Of a DNA stretch of 27,392 nt, positions 1 through 6,809 are shown one piece after another; position 1 is the stretch's first letter; each line of letters begins with the position of its first letter. Origin of the DNA: Candidatus Gastranaerophilales bacterium (GTDB taxonomy: Bacteria > Cyanobacteriota > Vampirovibrionia > Gastranaerophilales > Gastranaerophilaceae); contig CAJUNK010000021.1 in NCBI GenBank assembly GCA_910587815.1, forward strand, positions 1 through 27,392, given 5' to 3'. Position numbers and translations under genes: made by a program. Under the pieces are notes generated by a model. That model was not told the DNA's origin. It did not search any database and saw only the letters and a program-made list of their open reading frames with translations.

Positions 1-1
1 C

Positions 2-241
2 AAAGAAACTCTTTTAGAGATGACATTATACCAGGGCATGAACCGTCAAATCCGCAGGATGATTGAATTTTTAGGGCACAATGTAGTTTCCCTAAAACGC
101 ATCCGCCATGGCACAATTGATATTACAGGTCTTAAAAAAGGACAGTTTAAACTCCTAAAGCCAAGGCAAATAAAGGAATTAAGAAGCTATTTAGATAAAA
201 TTGTAAATATCGAAACAGATAAGGAAGAAAACAATGCTTGA
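2..241 (+). CDS. RsuA/RluB-family pseudouridine synthase, C-terminal fragment
   Basis: This is the 3' end of a gene cut by the left edge of the window; the frame is open to base 2. The peptide carries the family's C-terminal signature MNRQIRRM (usual form GRNRQIRRM), followed by a LGHNV-x-LKRI-x-HG segment and a LKKGQFKLL segment, as in the RsuA/RluB/RluE/RluF enzymes that convert uridine to pseudouridine in rRNA. The catalytic Asp motif (GRLD) lies outside the window, so the substrate (16S or 23S) cannot be told. Its TGA stop overlaps the start of serS by 8 bp, so the two are probably translationally coupled. Family confidence is high; specificity is unknown. Confidence 0.88.
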   Translation, partial: KETLLEMTLYQGMNRQIRRMIEFLGHNVVSLKRIRHGTIDITGLKKGQFKLLKPRQIKELRSYLDKIVNIETDKEENNA

Positions 242-1496
242 CATTAAACTTATCAGGGAAAATCCTGAAAAAATTAACGAACTTTTAAAAAGAAGAAACC
301 CAAATCTTTCTGTAGACAAGGTTTTAGAGATTGATAATGAAAGACGAAAAATACAATTTCAGGCAGATGAGCTTCGTGCTAAAAGAAAACAAGAATCTAA
401 TAAAATCGGCGCAATGAAAAAAGAAGGCATTGATACAACTGAAATTCAGGCCGAAATAAGACAGCTTGGCGAAGATGTTAAAAAACTTGAAGAAACTTTA
501 AGCGAGCTTGATTTAAAACAAAAAGAAGCTTTGCTTTTCATTCCAAACACTCCGGATCCTGAAATTCCAATAGGGCCCGATGACAGTACAAATGTTGAAG
601 TGAAAAGATGGGGAGAGCCCACCAAGGCTGATTTTGAACTCAAACCGCACTGGGATTTATGTCCTGAATTAAATATGCTTGATTTTGAAAGAGGTGTAAA
701 GCTTGCCCATACAAGATTTACTCTTTATCGTGGAAAAGGTGCAAGACTGGAACGTGCTATAATCAACTTTTTCCTTGATACACACACTGAAACCCGCGGA
801 TATGAAGAAATTCTCCCGCCCGTTATGGCAAATTCAAAGACTATGACAGGCACAGGACAATTGCCAAAATTTAAAGAAGATATGTTTAAATGTGTGGATG
901 AAGATTTATTTTTAATCCCAACCGCAGAAGTACCTGTTACAAATATTTATCAGGATGAAATTTTGGATGAGGATATGCTGCCAAAATATATGACAGCCTA
1001 CACCCCGTGTTTTAGGCGCGAAGCAGGTTCTGCGGGCAAAGATACAAGGGGGCTTATCCGTCAGCATCAGTTTAATAAGGTGGAACTTGTAAAATTAACA
1101 AAGCCTGAACAATCCGCCGATGAGCATGAAAAATTAACCCGGGATGCTGAAAATGTTTTGGAACTTTTAGGCCTTCCTTACAGACGTGTTTGTTTATCTA
1201 CAGGAGACATAGGTTTCAGCGCAAAAAAATGCTATGACCTTGAAGTTTGGATGCCTTCATATAATGCATACAAAGAAATTTCAAGCTGCTCTAATTTTGG
1301 CGATTATCAGGCAAGAAGGGCAAATATCCGCTTTAGAAGAAAAGATGGAAGCATTGATTTTGTACACACACTAAATGGTTCCGGCCTTGCTGTGGGAAGG
1401 ACTTTAGCTGCAATTTGTGAAAATTTCCAAACAGAAAACGGACACATCATAATCCCTGAAGTGCTTAGAAAATATACAGGTTTTGATATTATATAG
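234..1496 (+). CDS. serS: Seryl-tRNA synthetase
   Basis: Cytoplasmic class II aminoacyl-tRNA synthetase that charges tRNA(Ser) and tRNA(Sec) with serine. The 420-aa length is normal. Residues about 1-105 form the two-helix coiled-coil arm that grips the tRNA long variable arm (charged, heptad-like, with KRRNPN and QADELRAKR segments). The catalytic domain follows with motif 1 around GYEEILPPVM, the serine-binding segment PTAEVPVT, motif 2 FRREAGSAGKDTRGL and motif 3 NGSGLAVGRTLAA. The ATG overlaps the upstream pseudouridine synthase by 8 bp and has an AAGGAAG ribosome site. The gene ends at a TAG just before a strong hairpin terminator. Identification is secure. Confidence 0.98.
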   Translation: MLDIKLIRENPEKINELLKRRNPNLSVDKVLEIDNERRKIQFQADELRAKRKQESNKIGAMKKEGIDTTEIQAEIRQLGEDVKKLEETLSELDLKQKEALLFIPNTPDPEIPIGPDDSTNVEVKRWGEPTKADFELKPHWDLCPELNMLDFERGVKLAHTRFTLYRGKGARLERAIINFFLDTHTETRGYEEILPPVMANSKTMTGTGQLPKFKEDMFKCVDEDLFLIPTAEVPVTNIYQDEILDEDMLPKYMTAYTPCFRREAGSAGKDTRGLIRQHQFNKVELVKLTKPEQSADEHEKLTRDAENVLELLGLPYRRVCLSTGDIGFSAKKCYDLEVWMPSYNAYKEISSCSNFGDYQARRANIRFRRKDGSIDFVHTLNGSGLAVGRTLAAICENFQTENGHIIIPEVLRKYTGFDII

Positions 1497-1500
1497 CTAT

Positions 1501-1534
1501 TTAAAGCCCCAAAATTCGGGGCTTTAAAATTTTA
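1501..1534. terminator. Bidirectional intrinsic terminator between serS and the muramidase gene
   Basis: Ten-base arms TTAAAGCCCC and GGGGCTTTAA enclose a 7-nt loop, with A-rich sequence on one side and AAATTTT on the other. It sits between the convergent 3' ends of serS (stop 1496) and the gene whose stop is at 1532, so it can serve both strands. Confidence 0.85.
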
Positions 1535-2404
1535 TGATGCTTTTGCACGATAATGACCTTTTACTTTTGTGCCATCCGCCTTCATATATTCATCCACCCA
1601 AATTAAATTTCCTTGCTGCACCCGATTTTGAGCTTCATTTTTGGTTAAAAATCTGTTGTTTTCAAGCTGATTATTTATAATGTGTTCTACTTCGCTAAAT
1701 TCTTTGCTTGTCATTTTTGATATGTCTTCATCTGCAAATGTTATGTCTTTAACATTTGCATTATAATTTGGGTCAAAGGAATTTTTGGCATCCTGGTTCT
1801 TTTGCATATAGTAAAATATTTTATTTTTAATATAATCATCATCATTGATTTTATCCGCATTCATATAGCCCTTTAACGTTTTATCAAAATTGGGTGTTAT
1901 TTGTCTATTATATGGTGTAGAATAGTTTTCCTCTTTAAAAAGTCGTTCACCGGTTCGTTTAATTCTATCTACCCTATCAAGCCAACCACGTAAATATTTA
2001 TCTTGTTTTGGTTTCATTGACTCTTCGCGATGTTTTTGTTTTCTAAGTTCTAACATTCTATAAAAATCACCGCCCACGCTCTTAAACATAGCTCTTGATG
2101 TTACAGGATGAAAATTCACTGCAGTATCAAACAAAATATAGGCATCTCTAATATCTTTTTGTTTATTTGCACCAGAAGTTTTATAATAATCTTCATAATA
2201 AATATCTTTTGCTTCAGATTTGGTTATTTTTTGAACATCTGCTCTTTGTATCCCTCTTTTATCCCTATAATAATTATAACTGTCTTGAGTTATGCCAAAA
2301 TTAGTACGCCCACCTCTATCATCAGGATCATCAGTAAATCCACCTTCATCCATAAATATATAATTCAATAATTTTTCAAATCTTGCATCATATTGTTTTC
2401 TCAT
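1532..2404 (-). CDS. GH108-type muramidase (phage endolysin-like) with C-terminal extension
   Basis: The first ~180 residues match the glycoside hydrolase 108 / DUF847 family of phage and secreted N-acetylmuramidases. The motif DEGGF has the expected catalytic glutamate at Glu20, and GGRTNFGIT (31-39) follows. A region around DAYILFDTAVNFHP and a stretch ending YLRGWLDRVDR resemble the family's peptidoglycan-binding half. Residues 181-265 are charged and unassigned. The last ~20 residues (WVDEYMKADGTKVKGHYR) recall short G-T-x-V-x-x-H-x-R tails common on phage virion and lysis proteins. There is no N-terminal signal peptide, so export would need a holin or another route. A strong AGGAGG site lies 7 nt before the ATG. 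It follows an LprI-like gene on the same strand. Family call is firm; phage origin is inference. Confidence 0.82.
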   Translation of the reverse strand: MRKQYDARFEKLLNYIFMDEGGFTDDPDDRGGRTNFGITQDSYNYYRDKRGIQRADVQKITKSEAKDIYYEDYYKTSGANKQKDIRDAYILFDTAVNFHPVTSRAMFKSVGGDFYRMLELRKQKHREESMKPKQDKYLRGWLDRVDRIKRTGERLFKEENYSTPYNRQITPNFDKTLKGYMNADKINDDDYIKNKIFYYMQKNQDAKNSFDPNYNANVKDITFADEDISKMTSKEFSEVEHIINNQLENNRFLTKNEAQNRVQQGNLIWVDEYMKADGTKVKGHYRAKAS

Positions 2405-2497
2405 CTACATTCCTCCTTGTATCAAAATAACAAACAAATAAACCCTCACGGACAAGTTACAAGGTAGAATAAATCAAGTTTTTTAGATTAATTAATG

Positions 2498-2914
2498 TTA
2501 TTTGTTTTCTTCGTAATAATATTTTAAATCCAGTGCACGTTTTTTAATTATTTCATTTTTATTGGAATTTGCAATAACAGTATAAATCGTGCCGCCTTTA
2601 TTATGAATTAGCGCATTAATTGCATCAAATTCAGCAAGTTGATACTCTTTCCATCTTTTTTGAGATATTTCAAGTGTATCTATTTTTTCTTTTGGAAGCG
2701 TTTTTTTCAAAAGAGCCAAATATTTATCAATTTCTTTAAACCAAGAATTCATCGCATCATAAGTGCATTTACGCATATCAGCGGTTGAATATGCAATACT
2801 TAAACATTTTTCTTCGTTTAAATCAATAGGATATTTTATTTCATCTGCAATACAATAATTCAATGGCAATATGGCAATTAAGCAAAAAACAAATTTTAAA
2901 AAACCCTTTTTCAT
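2498..2914 (-). CDS. Secreted LprI/DUF1311-like protein (putative lysozyme inhibitor)
   Basis: 138 aa with a clear N-terminal signal peptide (charged MKKGFLK, hydrophobic core to about residue 21, likely cleavage near IADE). The mature part has paired cysteines Cys37 and Cys50 in a CLSIAYSTADMRKC context, then a helical segment with SQKRWKEYQ (84-92). This is the arrangement of the DUF1311 / LprI N-terminal domain (C...dm..C ... Q..W..yr), a family that includes lysozyme inhibitors. The usual third cysteine after the W..Y motif is not apparent, so the match is partial. It is the upstream neighbour, by 93 bp on the same strand, of a muramidase gene, which fits a role in resisting peptidoglycan hydrolases. 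Function is inferred. Confidence 0.6.
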   Translation of the reverse strand: MKKGFLKFVFCLIAILPLNYCIADEIKYPIDLNEEKCLSIAYSTADMRKCTYDAMNSWFKEIDKYLALLKKTLPKEKIDTLEISQKRWKEYQLAEFDAINALIHNKGGTIYTVIANSNKNEIIKKRALDLKYYYEENK

Positions 2915-2970
2915 AAGACCTATTCTACAGCAAACATATTATTTTTACATAATTATCCATTTCTAATAAA

Positions 2971-3034
2971 CTATATTCTTAGTTTAACAGGGTATTTGAA
3001 TGATTATTAAAATTTTAATTATTTTTTAACAATT
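2971..3034. repeat. 64-bp perfect direct repeat, copy 1
   Basis: Identical base for base to 4192-4255, in the same orientation, 1221 bp apart. It contains the palindrome ATTAAAATTTTAAT and ends at the edge of the promoter of the lipoprotein gene. No terminal inverted repeats or target duplications mark it as an insertion sequence. Confidence 0.97.
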
Positions 3035-3063
3035 GCTTTAAAACCCTTAAACTTTGGTATAAT
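3033..3063 (+). promoter_or_regulatory. Extended -10 promoter of the lipoprotein gene
   Basis: A TGGTATAAT box (TATAAT at 3058-3063 with the TG extension) lies 32 nt before the ATG at 3096. A TTGCTT hexamer at 3033-3038 is a possible -35, though the 19-bp spacing is long; the extended -10 may compensate. The promoter directly abuts repeat copy 1. Confidence 0.55.
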
Positions 3064-3095
3064 GACCACAGGAAATAATTAACAAGAATATTGCA

Positions 3096-3695
3096 ATGAA
3101 AAATTTATTATGCTTAATATTTGGTTTATTTTTTGGGCTTTTTACATCAGGGTGCGCTTATAATTCTGTTAAGGCGGATGCTTCAAATGCCCCAAAGTGC
3201 CCTGAAACTATTTGCAAAGATTGCCCTGATATTGAACCATATATTGAAGAACATAATAGATTTTGGGGTTCAAATTCTCAAATGTTATACTGGGCAAGCA
3301 AAACAAAAGAATCTTTATATAAAAGATATGATATTTTATGCCAGGATATTATTGAAAATTTTAGGGAGGATGAATTTTTTATAAAAGCTTTCAAAAATGA
3401 TATAAAGGCTTTTGAAAATTACCGAAATGCTCAAAAACAGATTTTATTTCCTAAAGAAAACGGCTTTGGCATAATGAGAGAATATGCTGAATGGAGCTCT
3501 GATTATAGTTTAACTGTTCAACATATAGAAAACCTTAAAGAAAAGGTGTTTACATATTGTTCTTATAATTCTGTTTTTCTAAAGAATGAAAGCGTTTGTT
3601 CTAATGAAAATATTGATAAAATTTTTGATAAAGTGAAATTAAAATCCCCAAAACCTATAATTTCTACCCCTTATGACAATAGCCCCGGGATTTAA
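3096..3695 (+). CDS. Cysteine-rich lipoprotein of unknown function
   Basis: 199 aa. The N-terminus is a lipoprotein signal peptide with lipobox FTSGC, placing the lipidated cysteine at residue 20. The mature part begins with a Cys-rich stretch (CPETICKDCPDIEP), continues as a charged helical domain and ends in a Pro/Ser-rich tail. A FENYRNAQ helix and later Cys residues faintly recall the DUF1311/LprI domain of the nearby gene at 2498-2914, but the match is too weak to assign. The Shine-Dalgarno is poor (AGGAAA lies over 20 nt upstream). It is one of two genes framed by the 64-bp direct repeats. Envelope location is well supported; role unknown. Confidence 0.7.
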   Translation: MKNLLCLIFGLFFGLFTSGCAYNSVKADASNAPKCPETICKDCPDIEPYIEEHNRFWGSNSQMLYWASKTKESLYKRYDILCQDIIENFREDEFFIKAFKNDIKAFENYRNAQKQILFPKENGFGIMREYAEWSSDYSLTVQHIENLKEKVFTYCSYNSVFLKNESVCSNENIDKIFDKVKLKSPKPIISTPYDNSPGI

Positions 3696-3739
3696 ACAAT
3701 AAAAATATTTTCGACGTTCATTTTTTCTCCTTTCAATAG

Positions 3740-3745
3740 TATAAT
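3740..3745 (+). promoter_or_regulatory. -10 box placing the start site at the ATG (leaderless candidate)
   Basis: A perfect TATAAT is separated by only 7 nt from the ATG at 3753, so transcription would begin at or next to the start codon. No Shine-Dalgarno sequence can fit in this interval. A weak TTCATT lies 17 bp upstream as a possible -35. Confidence 0.45.
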
Positions 3746-3752
3746 TTTACTT

Positions 3753-4145
3753 ATGAAATTAAATAATTTAATTAGATACAATTCTTTAAAAGTTTTTAGC
3801 ATTTTAGGTTATATATTATTAATTTCGTATGCGTATTTTCATTTTATAGCTTATCCTGCTGCTATGGAAATTGATAAAATTGCCACTTGCCATTTTGATG
3901 CAAATTTTCCATTATGCAAAAGCCACGATGTAGAAATAATTTCATTTATTACCTATGCCTTTATTTTTGCGCTCAGTATTTTATCCTTAATTGCTGCTTT
4001 TTTTGAATTTTTATGGAAAAAGTTTAAATCAAAAAGTAGTGTGCCAAGAAATTATCCGATTTTTTGGAAGATTGTATTTTGGACAGGAATAATTCTTGCA
4101 CTGATACCATTTGCTTTTATAATACGAGTTCTTACATATTATTAA
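3753..4145 (+). CDS. Small three-helix membrane protein, unknown
   Basis: 130 aa with three predicted membrane spans, around residues 14-36, 62-88 and 106-128, and a lysine-rich cytoplasmic loop (KKFKSKSS) between spans two and three. The loop after span one holds two cysteines (ATCHFDANFPLCKSH) that could form an outside disulfide. No family is recognised. The ATG has no Shine-Dalgarno but sits 7 nt after a TATAAT box, suggesting a leaderless mRNA. It lies between the lipoprotein gene and repeat copy 2. It is probably real because of the coherent membrane topology and codon use similar to its neighbours. Confidence 0.65.
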   Translation: MKLNNLIRYNSLKVFSILGYILLISYAYFHFIAYPAAMEIDKIATCHFDANFPLCKSHDVEIISFITYAFIFALSILSLIAAFFEFLWKKFKSKSSVPRNYPIFWKIVFWTGIILALIPFAFIIRVLTYY

Positions 4146-4191
4146 GATTATACAAATACTCCTGCATAAAACATTTATAATTAATTTTGAC

Positions 4192-4255
4192 CTATATTCT
4201 TAGTTTAACAGGGTATTTGAATGATTATTAAAATTTTAATTATTTTTTAACAATT
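4192..4255. repeat. 64-bp perfect direct repeat, copy 2
   Basis: Exact copy of 2971-3034 in the same orientation. Here it lies between the convergent 3' ends of the membrane-protein gene and the AbrB-like gene, so unlike copy 1 it is not next to a promoter. The bases on either side of the two copies differ. Confidence 0.97.
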
Positions 4256-4313
4256 AAAATAGCTTTTATTATTGTTTGTTCCATTTAGAGTCATTCAATA
4301 TAAATTTTTATAT

Positions 4314-4496
4314 CTATTTCTCATCATCGGTGGTTTTCAGGGGATTTTTAAGGATAAGGCTACCATCTTTAAAGGTGACATCCAGGGTATATTTATTGGC
4401 TTCTTTTGGATTTTCTATGCCCAAGAGTTCCAAAAAAGTAGGACTTAAAGTTATACAATAACTTGTTTTGCCAAGTTTTACTATTCTTTTTCTCAT
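4314..4496 (-). CDS. AbrB/MazE-like DNA-binding protein (SpoVT-AbrB domain)
   Basis: 60 aa, the size of a single swapped-hairpin AbrB domain. The pattern RKRIVKLGKTSYCITLS, then FLELLGI, then YTLDVTFKDGSLIL follows the family rule (basic strand, k-l-G-x-S, i-x-l-P/S, then a d-G-s-l-i-l strand). Such proteins are transition-state regulators or antitoxins that bind DNA as dimers. No toxin gene adjoins it. A TATAAT on this strand (4503-4508) is 6 nt before the ATG and no ribosome site is present, so the mRNA is probably leaderless. It is divergent from the small-protein and carbonic anhydrase genes and could regulate both promoters. Family fairly sure; role inferred. Confidence 0.72.
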   Translation of the reverse strand: MRKRIVKLGKTSYCITLSPTFLELLGIENPKEANKYTLDVTFKDGSLILKNPLKTTDDEK

Positions 4497-4502
4497 GTTT
4501 AA

Positions 4503-4508
4503 ATTATA
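4503..4508 (-). promoter_or_regulatory. -10 box of the AbrB-like gene (leaderless candidate)
   Basis: TATAAT on the minus strand with 6 nt to the ATG, which puts the predicted transcription start on the A of the start codon. No convincing -35 was found at 16-18 bp. Confidence 0.45.
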
Positions 4509-4578
4509 GCTTTTATTAAGTTTTTATACTAAAATATGAATTTTTATGAAAAAAATATAGTTTTATTTTAGTTTATAT

Positions 4579-4584
4579 TATAAT
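4579..4584 (+). promoter_or_regulatory. -10 box of the 63-aa gene and carbonic anhydrase
   Basis: TATAAT 22 nt before the ATG at 4607, leaving room for the GAGGT ribosome site. It faces away from the AbrB-like promoter across a 110-bp AT-rich gap, a usual place for an autoregulator to bind. Confidence 0.45.
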
Positions 4585-4606
4585 TAAAACTAAGTTGAGG
4601 TGCAAA

Positions 4607-4798
4607 ATGAAAAAAGACAAAGATGAAATTATAAGATTGAGGCAAAAACTTTTAGATGTGGAAGACATAATGTATAGAATAAAAACCGTGAATGATTTAT
4701 TTACCCCCTTTGCAAATGAAAATTGCCCGCAGGGCACAATTGTTGCAGGGCTAATTTCAAAACAGCTTGAAGAACTTGAAAGTGTTGTGAAATTTTAG
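4607..4798 (+). CDS. Small helical protein, unknown (63 aa)
   Basis: A short, charged, mostly helical protein: a coiled-coil-like N-terminus (DEIIRLRQKLLDVEDIMYRI), a central loop NENCPQGTIV and a C-terminal helix KQLEELESVV. The same frame opens at a TTG at 4595, but GAGGTGCAAA before the ATG at 4607 is an ideal ribosome site, so that start was chosen. It precedes the carbonic anhydrase by 34 bp and is probably co-transcribed with it. No family is recognised. Confidence 0.65.
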   Translation: MKKDKDEIIRLRQKLLDVEDIMYRIKTVNDLFTPFANENCPQGTIVAGLISKQLEELESVVKF

Positions 4799-4832
4799 TA
4801 TGCTTTTATAAAATTGCGGAGTTTTAGATAGA

Positions 4833-5420
4833 ATGAGAAAATTGAGTTTTGATACACCAGATGAAGCATTAAAATTTTTATTAGATGGAAATAGAAAATT
4901 TATAAATGGCGAGCCTGAAATTAAAAATTATTGTTTTGATTCAATGATAAAATCTTTGGAGGATGGACAAAAACCTTATGCTATTGTCCTTGGCTGTTCT
5001 GATTCTAGAATTTGCCCTGAAATTATCTTTGATACAGGGCTTGGAGAATTATTTTGCGTACGCACAGCCGGAAATACAATAGGGCCGAATGTTTTAGAGA
5101 GCTTAGAATATGCTGTTAAAAAATTAAAGATAAAACTTTTAGTAATTTTAAGCCATCAAGATTGTGGAGTTATGAAATATGCAATGAATGCACCTTTATA
5201 TAATGATTGTTTTGAAAATCTAATATATCAGGTACAATCAGTAAAACATGAAAAAGGGCTTGAAGATTATGATGCACTTGCAAAAGAATACTTAGAAGTT
5301 TGCAAACACAGGCTCTTGGTAAAATCAAACATTATAAATAATGCGTATAAAAATGAGGGCTTAAAGATTGTAAAGGCTTATTTTGATATTGAAACAGGCC
5401 TTGTAAATATTGTGGAGTAA
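4833..5420 (+). CDS. Beta-class carbonic anhydrase
   Basis: Zinc enzyme that interconverts CO2 and bicarbonate in the cytoplasm. The zinc and active-site residues are all present: Cys55-Ser-Asp57-Ser-Arg59 (CSDSR), then His108-x-x-Cys111 in LSHQDCGV. The RTAGN segment typical of the family is also present. At 195 aa it is a compact bacterial form with no signal peptide. It follows the 63-aa gene closely and its stop is 1 bp from the stop of the convergent FNT channel gene, so the two 3' ends nearly touch. Bicarbonate supply for carboxylation or pH control is the likely use. Family call is secure. Confidence 0.95.
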   Translation: MRKLSFDTPDEALKFLLDGNRKFINGEPEIKNYCFDSMIKSLEDGQKPYAIVLGCSDSRICPEIIFDTGLGELFCVRTAGNTIGPNVLESLEYAVKKLKIKLLVILSHQDCGVMKYAMNAPLYNDCFENLIYQVQSVKHEKGLEDYDALAKEYLEVCKHRLLVKSNIINNAYKNEGLKIVKAYFDIETGLVNIVE

Positions 5421-5421
5421 T

Positions 5422-6180
5422 TTATTTTTTATACACTTTCCACAAAGGCAGCACAACAAAAATAAAGGCACCGAAAATATTTCCAAACGTTACAGGGATG
5501 ATATTTTTAATGAATGCACTAAATGTCAAACCAAAATCATTTTGCAAGAAATATTGTGCAAATATTCCGTTTGGAATAAAAAACATATTAGCTACACAAT
5601 GTTCATATCCTGCTATTACAAATATTGTAATAGGAAAAATTATGCCAAATATTTTACCCTGAATATTCTTTGCGCATTGTGCCATATATACTGCCATGCA
5701 CACAAGCCAATTACAAAATATACCACTTATAAAACAATTTAGGGTATTCAATTCAACTTTTGATGTTGCTGTTTGCAGGGCAAGATTTAAATATTCAGGG
5801 GAAGGTTTCAAACACAACAGCACACAGAATGCAATAAAAACTGCTCCTAAAAGATTCCCAAAATAAACAATTATCCAATTCTTTAACATTTTATAAAAAT
5901 TTATCTTTTTAAAAAGAATGGAAAATATCATTAAAACATTGCCTGTGAATAATTCAGCACCTGTAAATGTTATCATAATAAGCCCTGATGAAAACACAAC
6001 GCCGGCAAAAAATTTTGCGATACCTATGGGCGTATCAATCCTTACAAGTAAACTGGCGTAAGCACCCAGTGCTATGAAAGCGCCTGCAAGTATTGCAAGT
6101 AAAAATGTATCTGTCCATTTTCTATCTGCTTTTATTTTTCCTATATCTTTAAATTCATTGATTATTTGGTTTTTATTCAT
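5422..6180 (-). CDS. Formate/nitrite transporter family channel (FNT)
   Basis: 252-aa integral membrane protein of the FocA/NirC/HSC family, pentameric channels for formate, nitrite or hydrosulfide. Family signatures seen: AGAELFTGN (the pore loop after the second helix), YFGNLLGA, and GYEHCVANMFFIP, with its central histidine, near helix five. Six membrane spans can be traced. The residues visible do not separate formate from other small anions; in a fermentative gut anaerobe formate is likely. It is the last gene of a same-strand series, starting 5 bp after the YgjP-like gene ends. Family is certain, substrate inferred. Confidence 0.93.
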   Translation of the reverse strand: MNKNQIINEFKDIGKIKADRKWTDTFLLAILAGAFIALGAYASLLVRIDTPIGIAKFFAGVVFSSGLIMITFTGAELFTGNVLMIFSILFKKINFYKMLKNWIIVYFGNLLGAVFIAFCVLLCLKPSPEYLNLALQTATSKVELNTLNCFISGIFCNWLVCMAVYMAQCAKNIQGKIFGIIFPITIFVIAGYEHCVANMFFIPNGIFAQYFLQNDFGLTFSAFIKNIIPVTFGNIFGAFIFVVLPLWKVYKK

Positions 6181-6185
6181 ATTTT

Positions 6186-6779
6186 TTATGCAGTACCGGC
6201 ATTTATTCTTATTTTTTTCAATCTTCTTTGAATATCTAAAGCATTTGGCATATTTTTAATCAAAAGATTATAAAATGCTTTTTGGTGATGTTTATAAACA
6301 GTGTGTGTCAATTCATGCAAAAGAACATAATCAATAAATTCATCCTCAAGAGCCACAAGGTTTAAATTTAAATTTATATTATTTTGATAAGAACAGCTAC
6401 CCCAAATGGTTTTATGATTTTTAATAAAAACCTTGCCATATTTAAACCCATATTTTAATGCAAGTTCATCCAACCTTTTTGGTAAAATTTCTCTTGCAAG
6501 AGCCCTTCTTTTTGCAATAATTTCAGGAGAAACAGGTGTTTTGTATGCCACTTGCCTTTGTATCCAACATAGATTCTTTAAAACAAAATCTTTTGCAGTT
6601 TCAAAAGACACATTTTCAGGCAATGTTACAAGCACCTCGTTATTTGTTTTCGGGGTGATTTTTATACTTTTAGAAAACCTGTGTTTTTTATATTTTATAA
6701 AAATTCCGTTTATATTTTCTGTTATGCTGTTTTTCTGTTTCCTATTATTTTTTTTGAAGATTATATCCAACAGTGACAC
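6186..6779 (-). CDS. YgjP-like metallopeptidase-domain protein (DUF45)
   Basis: 197 aa with the YgjP/WLM-type zincin core: WGSC at 126-129, zinc motif HELTH at 155-159 and a third ligand His165 in the HHQKAFY segment. The N-terminal part is a beta-rich domain with KYKKHRFSKSIKI, as in the family. Members of this COG1451 group are described as predicted metal-dependent hydrolases; their substrate is unsettled. The start is GTG at 6779, supported by an AAGGGAAG ribosome site about 9 nt upstream. The gap to the upstream ATPase gene is 30 bp and to the downstream FNT gene 5 bp, indicating one transcript. Confidence 0.87.
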   Translation of the reverse strand: MSLLDIIFKKNNRKQKNSITENINGIFIKYKKHRFSKSIKITPKTNNEVLVTLPENVSFETAKDFVLKNLCWIQRQVAYKTPVSPEIIAKRRALAREILPKRLDELALKYGFKYGKVFIKNHKTIWGSCSYQNNINLNLNLVALEDEFIDYVLLHELTHTVYKHHQKAFYNLLIKNMPNALDIQRRLKKIRINAGTA

Positions 6780-6809
6780 TTTTTATTACTTCCCTTGTTA
6801 TTTATTTTG

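Noticed and set aside
2971..4255. Insertion sequence or integron cassette
   Set aside because: The repeats are direct, no transposase or integrase lies between them, and no terminal inverted repeats, attC-like fold or target duplication was seen.
4314..4496. Toxin-antitoxin module
   Set aside because: The AbrB/MazE-like gene has no adjacent toxin-like frame; the nearby small gene is divergent and coiled-coil, not a PemK/VapC/Doc type.
5410..5742. 110-codon open frame on the plus strand
   Set aside because: It is antisense to the FNT channel gene, has no ribosome site and a composition typical of a shadow frame.
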